Of a DNA stretch of 43,653 nt, positions 15,955-23,170 are shown piece after piece (positions within the stretch are counted from its first letter, which is position 1; each line of letters starts with the position of its first letter). This stretch comes from Bryobacterales bacterium (GTDB taxonomy: Bacteria; Acidobacteriota; Terriglobia; Bryobacterales; Bryobacteraceae), in contig JADZAF010000200.1 of the NCBI GenBank assembly GCA_020852755.1, positions 1 through 43,653 on the forward strand, given 5' to 3'. Made by a program: the position numbers and the translations under genes. The notes under the pieces are model-generated. The model had not been told where the DNA came from. It did not search any database and saw nothing but the letters and a program-made list of their open reading frames with translations.

Positions 15955-17727
15955 ATGAGCTATTTCGCCGAGGTCGGGCTGGGAACGGCTTTTGCGCCCT
16001 ACCGGGCCCTGGAGGCGCGCTACCGCCTTCTGCCGGGGATCTTCCGCGCGCAGAGCCTGCTGCCCCGGGCGATTGAAGCCGAGGCCGGGCTCGTCCTTGC
16101 CGTGCTTGGAGAAGCCGGTGTGCTTCCCCGGATTGCGCGCGAAGAGATCGTGCTGGCGGTTGCCGCGGCGTGCGGCGAGCCCTACTGGGTGGCGCTGGAA
16201 TGGCACGTGCTCCGCGGCTTGGGGGTGGCGGAGAGCGAACTGGAGCGTTTCACCGCCGGGCGGCATACCGGCATCGCCGCGCCCAGGGAATCGGCGCTGA
16301 TCGACTTCGCGTTGAAGCTGGCCTGCCGTCCGGACTGTGTGGGGAAAGCGGATATCGATTCCCTTCGCGGGTACGGCTGGGAGGATCCGGAAATCCTGGA
16401 GGCGGCAGTGACCACCGCCCTCGCGCGGGCGCTGTGCCTGCTGGCGGGCGGCACGGGAGTCCAGCCGGATGGCGAGCCGAAGCCCATCCCGGCGCGCCCG
16501 CCTTACTTCCCGGCAGAAGGGCCGGTGGTGGGCGAGGAGCCTCCCGGTCCCTACCTGGTCCTGCCGCCCGGGCGGCCGCCTGCGTTGGACTACTTCCAGG
16601 AAACCTTCGGCCTGGTGCCTAACCTGATTGCCGCCCAGGCGGGCCGCACCGACCTGTTGGACGCCCAGACCGGACTGATCAAGGCGGTGCTGGTTCCCGG
16701 CGATATCCTGTCGCGCTTGCAGAAGGAGTGCATCTTCATCGCCGTGGCAGCGGCCAACCTGAGCACCTATTGCGTGGCCGCGCACTGCCAGATCCTGCGA
16801 GGTTTGGGCGTGCCGCCGGCCGATGCGGACCAGATCGCGGTCAACCACCGGCTGGCGCCGTTGAGCGAGGCGGACAAGGGTCTGCTGGACTTCACGCTGG
16901 CGCTTCTGCGCCGGCCGCGCGGCACCGGCGCCGGGGAGATCGCGAGATTGCGCGATCTCGGTTTCAGCCCGGCTCAGATTCTGGAAGCGGTGGCCATGAC
17001 GGCTCTGACCACCTTCTTCAATACGCTGTCCCTGGCCCTCGGCGAGGCGCCCGATTTCCCGCCGCCGCGCGTTTTCAGGCCGCAGGAAGTGCATCGGTTC
17101 CCCTTGGCGGCGCGTCCCGTGATCGAGGCCGGCATGCCGCGGCCGGCCGATCCCGACGCGGAACTGGTGGCCCGGGTGCAGACAGGCGAAACGGACGCAT
17201 TCGAAGAACTGGTGCGGCGCCATACAAGGCGCATCTATCGCACCCTGGTGGGTGTCCTCGGCGATGCCGACGAAGCCCGGGACGCCATGCAGGAGACCTT
17301 TCTCAAGGCCTACCAGAACATAGGCGGTTTCCAGGGGCGTTCGAAGTTCATCACCTGGCTGATCAGCATTGCCACCCACGCGGGGATCGAGCGCCTGCGC
17401 GAGCGGCGGCCGGCCGAGAGTCTGGATGAGACCGGCGAGGACCGCCTGCTCACGGTGCAGGCGCGGACCTGGAGGGACAACCCCGAGGAAGCGTACTCGA
17501 GGGGAGAGATACGGGCGATCGTGGAACGGGGAGTGATGCGGCTGCCGACTCCGTACCGCCTGGCGGTCATGCTGCGGGATATTGAGCAGCTTTCCAACGA
17601 GGAGGCAGCCGCGGCTCTGAATCTCAGCGTTCCGGGATTCAAGGCCCGGGTTTTCCGCGGCCGCTGCCTGCTGCGCGAGACGCTCGCGCCGCACTTCACC
17701 CGGCGCGAGAAGGGGGCAGGGAGATGA
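15955..17727 (+). CDS. AhpD/CMD-like double domain fused to an ECF sigma factor
   Basis: A 590-aa single ORF. Residues about 1-180 and 200-380 are two copies of the helical AhpD/carboxymuconolactone-decarboxylase fold. Compare AAACGEPYWVALEWHVLRGLG (about 71-91) with AANLSTYCVAAHCQILRGLG. Residues about 400-590 are an ECF sigma factor: LVARVQTGETDAFEELVRRH, DAMQETFLKAYQNIGGF, then region 4 LPTPYRLAVMLRDIEQLS with a helix-turn-helix. The family's C-x2-C-x3-H redox centre is altered: copy 2 has S270-T-Y-C273-x3-H277-C278, and copy 1 has only C73 with W78 at the second Cys position. ATG 15955 has GGAGG 4 nt upstream and lies below a good promoter; ATG 15859 would lie above the start point. An internal GAGG/ATG at 17134 could make sigma alone. 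A zinc anti-sigma gene overlaps the stop. A thiol-sensing sigma factor is inferred. Confidence 0.88.
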   Translation: MSYFAEVGLGTAFAPYRALEARYRLLPGIFRAQSLLPRAIEAEAGLVLAVLGEAGVLPRIAREEIVLAVAAACGEPYWVALEWHVLRGLGVAESELERFTAGRHTGIAAPRESALIDFALKLACRPDCVGKADIDSLRGYGWEDPEILEAAVTTALARALCLLAGGTGVQPDGEPKPIPARPPYFPAEGPVVGEEPPGPYLVLPPGRPPALDYFQETFGLVPNLIAAQAGRTDLLDAQTGLIKAVLVPGDILSRLQKECIFIAVAAANLSTYCVAAHCQILRGLGVPPADADQIAVNHRLAPLSEADKGLLDFTLALLRRPRGTGAGEIARLRDLGFSPAQILEAVAMTALTTFFNTLSLALGEAPDFPPPRVFRPQEVHRFPLAARPVIEAGMPRPADPDAELVARVQTGETDAFEELVRRHTRRIYRTLVGVLGDADEARDAMQETFLKAYQNIGGFQGRSKFITWLISIATHAGIERLRERRPAESLDETGEDRLLTVQARTWRDNPEEAYSRGEIRAIVERGVMRLPTPYRLAVMLRDIEQLSNEEAAAALNLSVPGFKARVFRGRCLLRETLAPHFTRREKGAGR

Positions 17728-17957
17728 TCAGCTGCGAGCGGTTCATGGCGGAACTGGGCGAGTATCTGGAGGGCGATGCGGCCGCGGGGATCCGCCGGCA
17801 ACTCGAGGAGCACCTCTCGCACTGCCGCACCTGCTGGGTCACTTACGACTCAGTGCGCAAGACGCTTCGCATCGTCACCGACAGCGCGTGCTTCGATGTG
17901 AGCGAAGCACTATCCGAGTCGATTGTCGAGAGGGTGATGGCCCGGGTACGTCCGTGA
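17724..17957 (+). CDS. Soluble zinc-binding anti-sigma factor (ZAS type)
   Basis: A 77-aa protein carrying the complete zinc anti-sigma motif: C4, then 25 residues, then H30-x3-C34-x2-C37. There is no transmembrane helix, so it is cytoplasmic, like RsrA, in which oxidation of the zinc cysteines releases the sigma factor. A further Cys lies near residue 55 (SACF). The start overlaps the stop of the fused AhpD-sigma gene (ATGA, 17724-17727), so the two are made together and it is the likely partner of that sigma domain. About 180 bp with no recognised element separate it from the TPR gene. Confidence 0.85.
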   Translation: MISCERFMAELGEYLEGDAAAGIRRQLEEHLSHCRTCWVTYDSVRKTLRIVTDSACFDVSEALSESIVERVMARVRP

Positions 17958-18140
17958 GGCGGCTTCCCGGAGACTCCGCGCGGCAGATCTCCTTCAAATT
18001 TTGCAGGACGAATCCACACACGCTTCCGGTTTACACCTGTAGAACACCCGCGGGAGCGCGCTCGCGGCACGCGGAAACGGGGCGCCCGCTGCCGTCCTTC
18101 CTGGAATACAGCCGGGCCGGCGCGGCATGTACCGGGTGTT

Positions 18141-19220
18141 ATGAGACTCCAAACGGCGAAACAGATCGCGTGCAGCGCCTGTTGCCTGGCCGGGCTGGCC
18201 GCGCTGCACGCGGAGAGCGTGCCGCAATCGGAGATGGCCCGGGCGGCGGTGGCGCAGCAGCAGGGGAAATACCGGGAGGCGGAGGGATGCTACCGGCAGG
18301 CGGTGGCGCGGGTCGAGGCGGCGTCGGGACCGGAAGCCGCGGGCCTGATCGCGCCGCTCAGCGAACTCGGCCGGCTGTATCTCCGGCTGGGCAGTCCCGC
18401 GCGGGCGGAAGAACTTCACCGCAGGGCTCTGCGTATCGGCGAGCGAACGCTCGGGCCGCGCGACGCGCAGGTGGCCGCGCTCCTGAACAACCTGGGCGGC
18501 GCCTGTTACTACCGGGCCAAGTACGCAGAGGCCGAATCGCTGTACCTGCGGTCTCTGGCCATCCAGGAAGACATCCAGGCGGACGCTCCGAGCACGGCCA
18601 GCGTGCTGAACAATCTGGCGGCGCTGTATCATTCCACGGGCAGGTTCGCCGACGCGGAGATGCGCTACCGGAAAGCGCTGGAGTCGTTCGAGCGCCGGCT
18701 GGGACCGGAGAACCCGGAGGTTGCCGTGGTGCTGAACAACCTGGCCGGGCTCTACGTCCGCCGGAGCCGCTTCCTCAAGGCCGAGCCGCTGCTGCGCAGG
18801 TCCCTGGCGATCCACGAGAAAGCCTGGAGGCCGGATCATCCCAATCTCGTGCCGGGCCTCTGCACCCTGGCGGAGTTGTACCGGGACCTGGAGTATTACG
18901 AGAAAGCCGGGCCTCTCTTTGAACGGGCGCTCGCGATTCTGAGCCGCACAGTGGGTCTGGACCATCCCGAGGCGGCGCGCGCCGTGCACGGTCTGGCCGA
19001 CATCCATGCCCGCCAGGGCGACCTTGCAAAGGCGGAGGGCCTGCTGCTCCGCTCGCTGCGGACCTGGGAGAAGACTCTGGGAGCGCGGCACCCCAACGTG
19101 GCGGTGACGCTGCAGGATCTCGGCAGGCTGGCCCTGGTTCAAAAACGGCGTCACAAGGCGCAGGCGTTCCTCGAGCGCGCGACCGCGGCCGGGCAGGGAC
19201 TTCTGGAACAGGGGAGGTAG
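18141..19220 (+). CDS. Exported TPR-repeat protein (kinesin-light-chain type)
   Basis: A 359-aa protein with an N-terminal hydrophobic segment (IACSACCLAGLAALHA), probably a signal peptide. About seven 42-residue tetratricopeptide repeats follow, with the TPR_12/kinesin light chain pattern (HPNVAVTL.DLG.L, ALLNNLGGACYYRAKYAEAE, SVLNNLAALYHSTGRFADAE, VVLNNLAGLYVRRSRFLKAE). Such repeats form a superhelical protein-binding surface; the partner is unknown. The stop is 4 bp before the ECF sigma gene, so the two are probably co-transcribed. No clear ribosome site precedes ATG 18141. If the signal peptide is real, the protein acts outside the cytoplasm and could be an envelope sensor or target for the sigma factor beside it (inference). 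Confidence 0.85.
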   Translation: MRLQTAKQIACSACCLAGLAALHAESVPQSEMARAAVAQQQGKYREAEGCYRQAVARVEAASGPEAAGLIAPLSELGRLYLRLGSPARAEELHRRALRIGERTLGPRDAQVAALLNNLGGACYYRAKYAEAESLYLRSLAIQEDIQADAPSTASVLNNLAALYHSTGRFADAEMRYRKALESFERRLGPENPEVAVVLNNLAGLYVRRSRFLKAEPLLRRSLAIHEKAWRPDHPNLVPGLCTLAELYRDLEYYEKAGPLFERALAILSRTVGLDHPEAARAVHGLADIHARQGDLAKAEGLLLRSLRTWEKTLGARHPNVAVTLQDLGRLALVQKRRHKAQAFLERATAAGQGLLEQGR

Positions 19221-19224
19221 CGCC

Positions 19225-19878
19225 ATGCTGGCCCTGACACTGGAAACGCCGGCGGCATTCGGAAGCCGCAAAGAGACCATGGACGGTGATGCACGGCACG
19301 CCGACGAGGGCTTGCTGGTCCGCCGCATACGGAGCGGCGAGGAGGCTGCTTTTCGGGAACTGGTCGAACGCTACCAGTCGAGAATCTTCCGGGTGGTGTA
19401 CGGGATTCTCCGCAACCGCGAGGATGCAGAGGACCTGGCGCAGGAGGTATTCGCCAAGGTTTACTTCTCCATCCGGGGCTTCGACGGGCGCGGCTCGCTG
19501 TTCGGCTGGGTCTATCGCATCGCGCTCAACGAGTGCTACGGGCGCATGCGCAAGAAGCGGGTTGTCCTGGTCTTCGAAGGCGACGCCCGGAAGGGCGGAC
19601 CGGCCATGGACCTGCGAACGGCCGCCGACAGGCGTCCCGGCCAGGACCATACCGTGGCGGAGAGAGACTTCGTCAACAAGCTGCTGGCCCGGATCCCGGA
19701 TTTCGACCGCGTGCTGCTCCTGGGAAGAGAGGTGCAAGGCTTCTCGGTAAGCGAACTGGCGGAGATGACCGGGCTGAACGAGAACACGGTGAAGGTACGC
19801 CTGCTGCGCGTTCGCCGGAGGCTGGCCCGTCTGGCCGCCTGTTTCTCGCGACCGGCGGCGGCCGGATGCCGCCGCTGA
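19225..19878 (+). CDS. ECF sigma factor
   Basis: A 217-aa ECF sigma factor. Region 2 (AAFRELVERYQSRIFRVVYG, DAEDLAQEVFAKVYFSIRGF) is followed by a linker and region 4 (LLARIPDFDRVLLLGREVQG, helix-turn-helix MTGLNENTVKVRLLRVRRRL). ATG 19225 has GGGGAGG 7 nt upstream. A second in-frame ATG at 19279 begins the more conserved part. It is not closely similar to the paralogous pair at 5.5 and 15.3 kb. The TPR gene is 4 bp upstream and the BON gene 22 bp downstream. No zinc-finger anti-sigma is encoded beside it, so control may be through the TPR protein, by transcription, or by an unlinked factor. Confidence 0.92.
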   Translation: MLALTLETPAAFGSRKETMDGDARHADEGLLVRRIRSGEEAAFRELVERYQSRIFRVVYGILRNREDAEDLAQEVFAKVYFSIRGFDGRGSLFGWVYRIALNECYGRMRKKRVVLVFEGDARKGGPAMDLRTAADRRPGQDHTVAERDFVNKLLARIPDFDRVLLLGREVQGFSVSELAEMTGLNENTVKVRLLRVRRRLARLAACFSRPAAAGCRR

Positions 19879-19900
19879 GATTCCCACCTGAGGAGGACGT

Positions 19901-20419
19901 ATGAGACTGCAATCCGTGTTGTTGTTTGCGTCGCTGGCTGCCGCGGGCCTGAACGCGGCGGAAATGTCGCGCGGACAGGAGCGGTTGGAGAAAGAGGTAC
20001 GGCACGAACTGGTGATGCTGCCGTACTACGGCGTGTTCGACAACTTCGCGTTCAGGATCGAGGGGGACCAGGTGACGCTGCTCGGCCAGGTGACGCGGCC
20101 GACTTTGAAGACCGCCGCCGAACGCGTGGTGAAGGACATCGAAGGGGTGGAGGGCGTGGATAACCGCATCGAAGTGCTCCCGCTGTCGCCCAACGACGAC
20201 CGAATCCGCCTGGCGGCGTACCGCGCCATCTACGGACATGGCGCGTTGAACCGTTATGCCCTGATGGCGGTTCCCTCGATTCACATCATCGTGAAGAACG
20301 GCGATGTCACCCTGGAAGGAGTCGTGGCCCGGGAGGCCGACAGGAACATCGCCAACATCCAGGCCAACTCGGTGCCGGGAGTCTTCTCGGTCACCAACAA
20401 CCTGCGGGTGGAGAACTGA
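19901..20419 (+). CDS. Exported protein with two BON domains
   Basis: A 172-aa protein with a signal peptide (cleavage near GLNAA) and two BON domains. The first is at about 28-97 (RHELVMLPYYGVFDNFAFRI, VTLLGQVTRP, AERVVKDIEGVEGVDNRIEV). The second is at about 103-172 (VTLEGVVAREADRNIANIQA, VPGVFSVTNNLRV). BON domains are periplasmic and are thought to bind phospholipid; they occur in osmotic-shock (OsmY) and outer-membrane-integrity proteins. A good ribosome site (GAGGAGG) precedes the ATG. It is 22 bp after the sigma gene and 3 bp before the HExxH gene, so it is a probable member of that sigma factor's operon and regulon. Confidence 0.88.
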   Translation: MRLQSVLLFASLAAAGLNAAEMSRGQERLEKEVRHELVMLPYYGVFDNFAFRIEGDQVTLLGQVTRPTLKTAAERVVKDIEGVEGVDNRIEVLPLSPNDDRIRLAAYRAIYGHGALNRYALMAVPSIHIIVKNGDVTLEGVVAREADRNIANIQANSVPGVFSVTNNLRVEN

Positions 20420-20422
20420 GCC

Positions 20423-21028
20423 ATGCCCTACGGCTTCTTCCCAGTCGCGCTGGCGGCCCTGGCGGCCGCGGCGCTGCCCTCCCGGCCGGTCCTGGTGGAA
20501 TCGGCCGGCCAGACCACCGCGCTGGCTCGCAAGCTGGTGCTGGAGCGGATCGACGCCATCGCGCGCGAGGGGCATTGCAGCGCTCAGTTCGGCCAGGCCC
20601 GGATCGATCTGGACCGGGTCCGGCGGACGGCCCTGCGAACACGCTTCTACAACTCGCAGGGGCCGGAAGGGAACCTGCGCTTCAGCGAAGTTGTCGGCAA
20701 GGCCGCCTCGCCCGACGGGCGATTGCGGGAGCTGAGCCGCAGCCTTACGGCCGATGCCTTTGTGCTCGGCTACCAGGAGGGAAGCGGCTACGTACGCACG
20801 AAGCACGTAGTGCTCGGACGGGGATATTTCGAGCAGCCCGACTCGCGGGAGGGCAGCCTGCGCCCGACCACCGGGGAGGAAAAGCAGGCCCTGCTGCTGC
20901 ACGAGGTCCTGCACATCGCCCTGGACGTGGACGACGACGACCTCACCCGCCGCCGGCTCTGTCCCCTGCGCCTGCTGGCGTTCTGCCGGCGCGGGGCGGG
21001 CGGCTCCGAGGCGGCAGGCTCGGAATAA
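20423..21028 (+). CDS. Small exported protein with an HExxH motif
   Basis: A 201-aa protein I do not recognise as a named family. A hydrophobic N-terminus (FFPVALAALAAAALPS) looks like a signal peptide. Near residue 157 is LLLHEVLHIALDVDDDD. HEVLH is a zinc-metallopeptidase-type HExxH helix, followed by an acidic run that could provide further metal ligands. The middle (VRTKHVVLGRGYFEQP) is beta-like. The C-terminus has three Cys/Arg-rich segments (RLCPLRLLAFCRR). A secreted zinc protease or metal-binding protein is possible, but the third ligand cannot be named. It starts 3 bp after the BON stop and has no good ribosome site of its own, implying coupled translation. Confidence 0.7.
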   Translation: MPYGFFPVALAALAAAALPSRPVLVESAGQTTALARKLVLERIDAIAREGHCSAQFGQARIDLDRVRRTALRTRFYNSQGPEGNLRFSEVVGKAASPDGRLRELSRSLTADAFVLGYQEGSGYVRTKHVVLGRGYFEQPDSREGSLRPTTGEEKQALLLHEVLHIALDVDDDDLTRRRLCPLRLLAFCRRGAGGSEAAGSE

Positions 21029-21064
21029 CCGGGCCGGCCGCAGGCATTAGTGCAAGGGGGAGAT

Positions 21065-22168
21065 ATGAAAACAGTCGCGGTTTTTCCCGGCAGGCCCAAC
21101 AGCGTTCACCTGGCCGAGATGCCCAAGCCGTCGGTGGACGAAGTCCCCGACGGGCGGGGTGTCCTCGTCAAGGTGCTGCGGGTGGGAGTCGACGGGACCG
21201 ATAGGGAAATCAACGCGGCCGAATACGGGGCCGCGCCGGAGGGCTTTGACTTTCTGGTGATCGGGCACGAGAGCTTCGGCCGTGTGGTGGCCGTGGGGCC
21301 GAAGGTGGCCGAACTGGCGCCCGGCGACTACGTGGTCGCCATGGTGCGCCGCCCCGGCGCCAGCATTTACGACCGGATCGGACTGCAGGACATGACCACG
21401 GACGATGTCTACTTCGAGCGGGGCATCAACCTGCGCCACGGCTTTCTTGCCGAGTACTACGTGGACGATGCCGCCTACCTGGTGCGGATTCCGCCCGGGT
21501 TGAAGGAAGCCGGGGTGCTGCTGGAACCGTTCACGGTGGTGGAGAAAGGCATCGCCCAGGCCTACGAGATCCAGCGCCGGATGCGGGTCTGGCAGCCGCG
21601 CCGCGCAGCGGTGATGGGGGCGGGGACCATCGGGCTGCTGGCGGCCGCCGCCCTGCGGCTGCGCGGCCTGGAAGTGACCTGCTTCGCCCTGGCTCCCAAG
21701 CCGAACCTGAACGCGGAACTGGTCGAAGCGATTGGAGGGCGCTACCTCGCAACCGGAGAAGTGCCGATATCCGAAGGCGCCCTCCGGTTCGGGCCTTTCG
21801 ACCTGATCTTCGAAGCCACGGGCTTCTCTCCCGTAGTGTTCGACAGCATGCGGGCGCTGGCCAGGAACGGAGTGCTGGTGCTCTCCAGCGTGACCGGCGG
21901 CGACCGCAGAATCGAGGTGCCGGCCGACAGGATCAACCTCGAGTTCGTACTCGGCAATAAGGTGATGGTCGGGACCGTCAATGCGGCGCGGGAGCATTTC
22001 GAGGCCGGCGTCCGGGACATGGCGCAGGCCGAGGCGCAGTATCCGGGCTGGCTGAGCAGGCTGCTGACGGATCCCGTGAAGGGCCTGGCCAACTACTCCA
22101 CGCTCTTCTCGAAACTCGCGAATCCGAACGGCGCGATCAAGGTGTTCTGCGAGGTCGCGGACCTCTGA
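21065..22168 (+). CDS. Glucose 1-dehydrogenase, MDR family (archaeal type)
   Basis: A 367-aa NAD(P)-dependent, zinc-dependent medium-chain dehydrogenase that oxidises glucose to gluconolactone. Family marks are [10 protein letters not shown] (41-49), GHES (67-70), [12 protein letters not shown], the Rossmann motif [15 protein letters not shown] and the C-terminal [13 protein letters not shown]. The catalytic zinc site has Asp43 where most relatives have Cys (CGTD). The lobe that usually carries four structural-zinc Cys has none. Both traits match my memory of the Haloferax mediterranei enzyme. ATG 21065 is preferred over the in-frame GTG at 21050 because AAGGGGGA lies between them. With the PQQ enzyme at 232, two different glucose-oxidising routes may coexist. 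Confidence 0.85.
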   Translation: MKTVAVFPGRPNSVHLAEMPKPSVDEVPDGRGVLVKVLRVGVDGTDREINAAEYGAAPEGFDFLVIGHESFGRVVAVGPKVAELAPGDYVVAMVRRPGASIYDRIGLQDMTTDDVYFERGINLRHGFLAEYYVDDAAYLVRIPPGLKEAGVLLEPFTVVEKGIAQAYEIQRRMRVWQPRRAAVMGAGTIGLLAAAALRLRGLEVTCFALAPKPNLNAELVEAIGGRYLATGEVPISEGALRFGPFDLIFEATGFSPVVFDSMRALARNGVLVLSSVTGGDRRIEVPADRINLEFVLGNKVMVGTVNAAREHFEAGVRDMAQAEAQYPGWLSRLLTDPVKGLANYSTLFSKLANPNGAIKVFCEVADL

Positions 22169-22253
22169 GAGGGCCCGGCCAGCGGGTTGGAATACACCAG
22201 GACAGCCAAGGGATTATCGGGTAGGAATTTCCAAAAACAGGAGGGATTACAGC

Positions 22254-23102
22254 ATGAGGAAACGCAAACTGGCTATCGCATCCATGGCCGTGATCGCCGG
22301 CGGAATCGGGTGGTACCTGTTCCGGCCGGAGCGGCTGTTCATCAATCAGACGGTCAACGAGGGGCTGGCGGTGGCGGCGACCCGTTCCGCGCTGATGCCG
22401 GTCGCCTCCGGCCGCTTCCACGGCGTGGCGCACGAAGGCCGCGGCATGGCGACCATCTTCCAGGCTCCGGACGGAAAGCGCATCCTGCGCTTCACCGGTT
22501 TTGAAACGTCCAACGGGCCGGACGTTCAGGTGTACCTGGTTGCCGCGGCCGACGCCAACGACAACGAGACGGTGACGAAGGCGGGCTTCATTCACCTGGG
22601 AGCGCTGAAGGGCAACCGCGGCGATCAGAACTACGACATCCCCGACGGGGTGGACCTGGACAGGTACCGCGCCGCCACCATCTGGTGCCGCCGCTTCGGC
22701 GTGAACTTCGCCACAGCCCCCCTGGGGGAGCCCGGCAGCATGGCGCCGGAACCGGCTCCGGTCGCGCAAGGGCAGTTCCACGGCGTGGCCCATGAGGCAA
22801 AGGGAACCGCGACCATCTACCAGTTCCCCGGCGGCCGCCGCGTACTGCGCTTCACGCAGTTCGAAACATCGAACGGCCCCGATGTCCAGGTCTACCTGGT
22901 GGCGGCGCCCGATGCCAATGACAACGAGACGGTGACGAAGGCGGGCTTCCTTCACCTGGGAGCGCTGAAGGGCAACCGCGGCGACCAGAACTACGACATC
23001 CCGGCCGATGCCGATTTGAGCAAGTACCGGGCCGCCACTGTCTGGTGCCGCCGCTTCGGGGTGAATTTTGCGACGGCGCCTCTGATGCCGCACCCGCACT
23101 AG
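22254..23102 (+). CDS. Membrane-anchored protein with two DM13 domains
   Basis: A 282-aa protein: one N-terminal transmembrane or signal-anchor helix (residues about 6-23), a short linker, then two DM13 domains at 53-157 and 173-277. Each has the pattern GxFHGVAHE ... VYLVAA.DANDNETVTKAGF ... NYDIP ... YRAAT(I/V)WCRRFGVNFATAPL. The conserved Cys is in WCRRF. DM13 domains are thought to take part in redox or electron-transfer reactions at the cell surface. By eye the two copies are identical at about 87 of 105 residues, so the duplication is recent. GGAGGG precedes the ATG. The NDH-2-like flavoprotein follows after 68 bp, which would suit an electron-transfer role. Confidence 0.88.
   Translation: MRKRKLAIASMAVIAGGIGWYLFRPERLFINQTVNEGLAVAATRSALMPVASGRFHGVAHEGRGMATIFQAPDGKRILRFTGFETSNGPDVQVYLVAAADANDNETVTKAGFIHLGALKGNRGDQNYDIPDGVDLDRYRAATIWCRRFGVNFATAPLGEPGSMAPEPAPVAQGQFHGVAHEAKGTATIYQFPGGRRVLRFTQFETSNGPDVQVYLVAAPDANDNETVTKAGFLHLGALKGNRGDQNYDIPADADLSKYRAATVWCRRFGVNFATAPLMPHPH
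22410..23084 (+). repeat. Internal tandem duplication encoding the two DM13 domains
   Basis: The segments 22410-22724 and 22770-23084 encode the two domains with an offset of 360 bp. Their middle parts (22560-22643 and 22920-23003) differ at only about three bases, while flanking parts differ more. That gradient suggests gene conversion, or constraint on the core. Confidence 0.8.
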
Positions 23103-23170
23103 GCGGCGGCAGGCTTCCGGGCAGGCCCGCGCGGCCTGCCCTCGCGTTTCACTTTGAAGGGAGGCTGGCA

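Noticed and set aside
15823..17694. Upstream extension of the minus-strand sigma factor frame
   Set aside because: It is antisense to the AhpD-sigma fusion and unlike any sigma N-terminus. The sigma gene is complete from ATG 15822.
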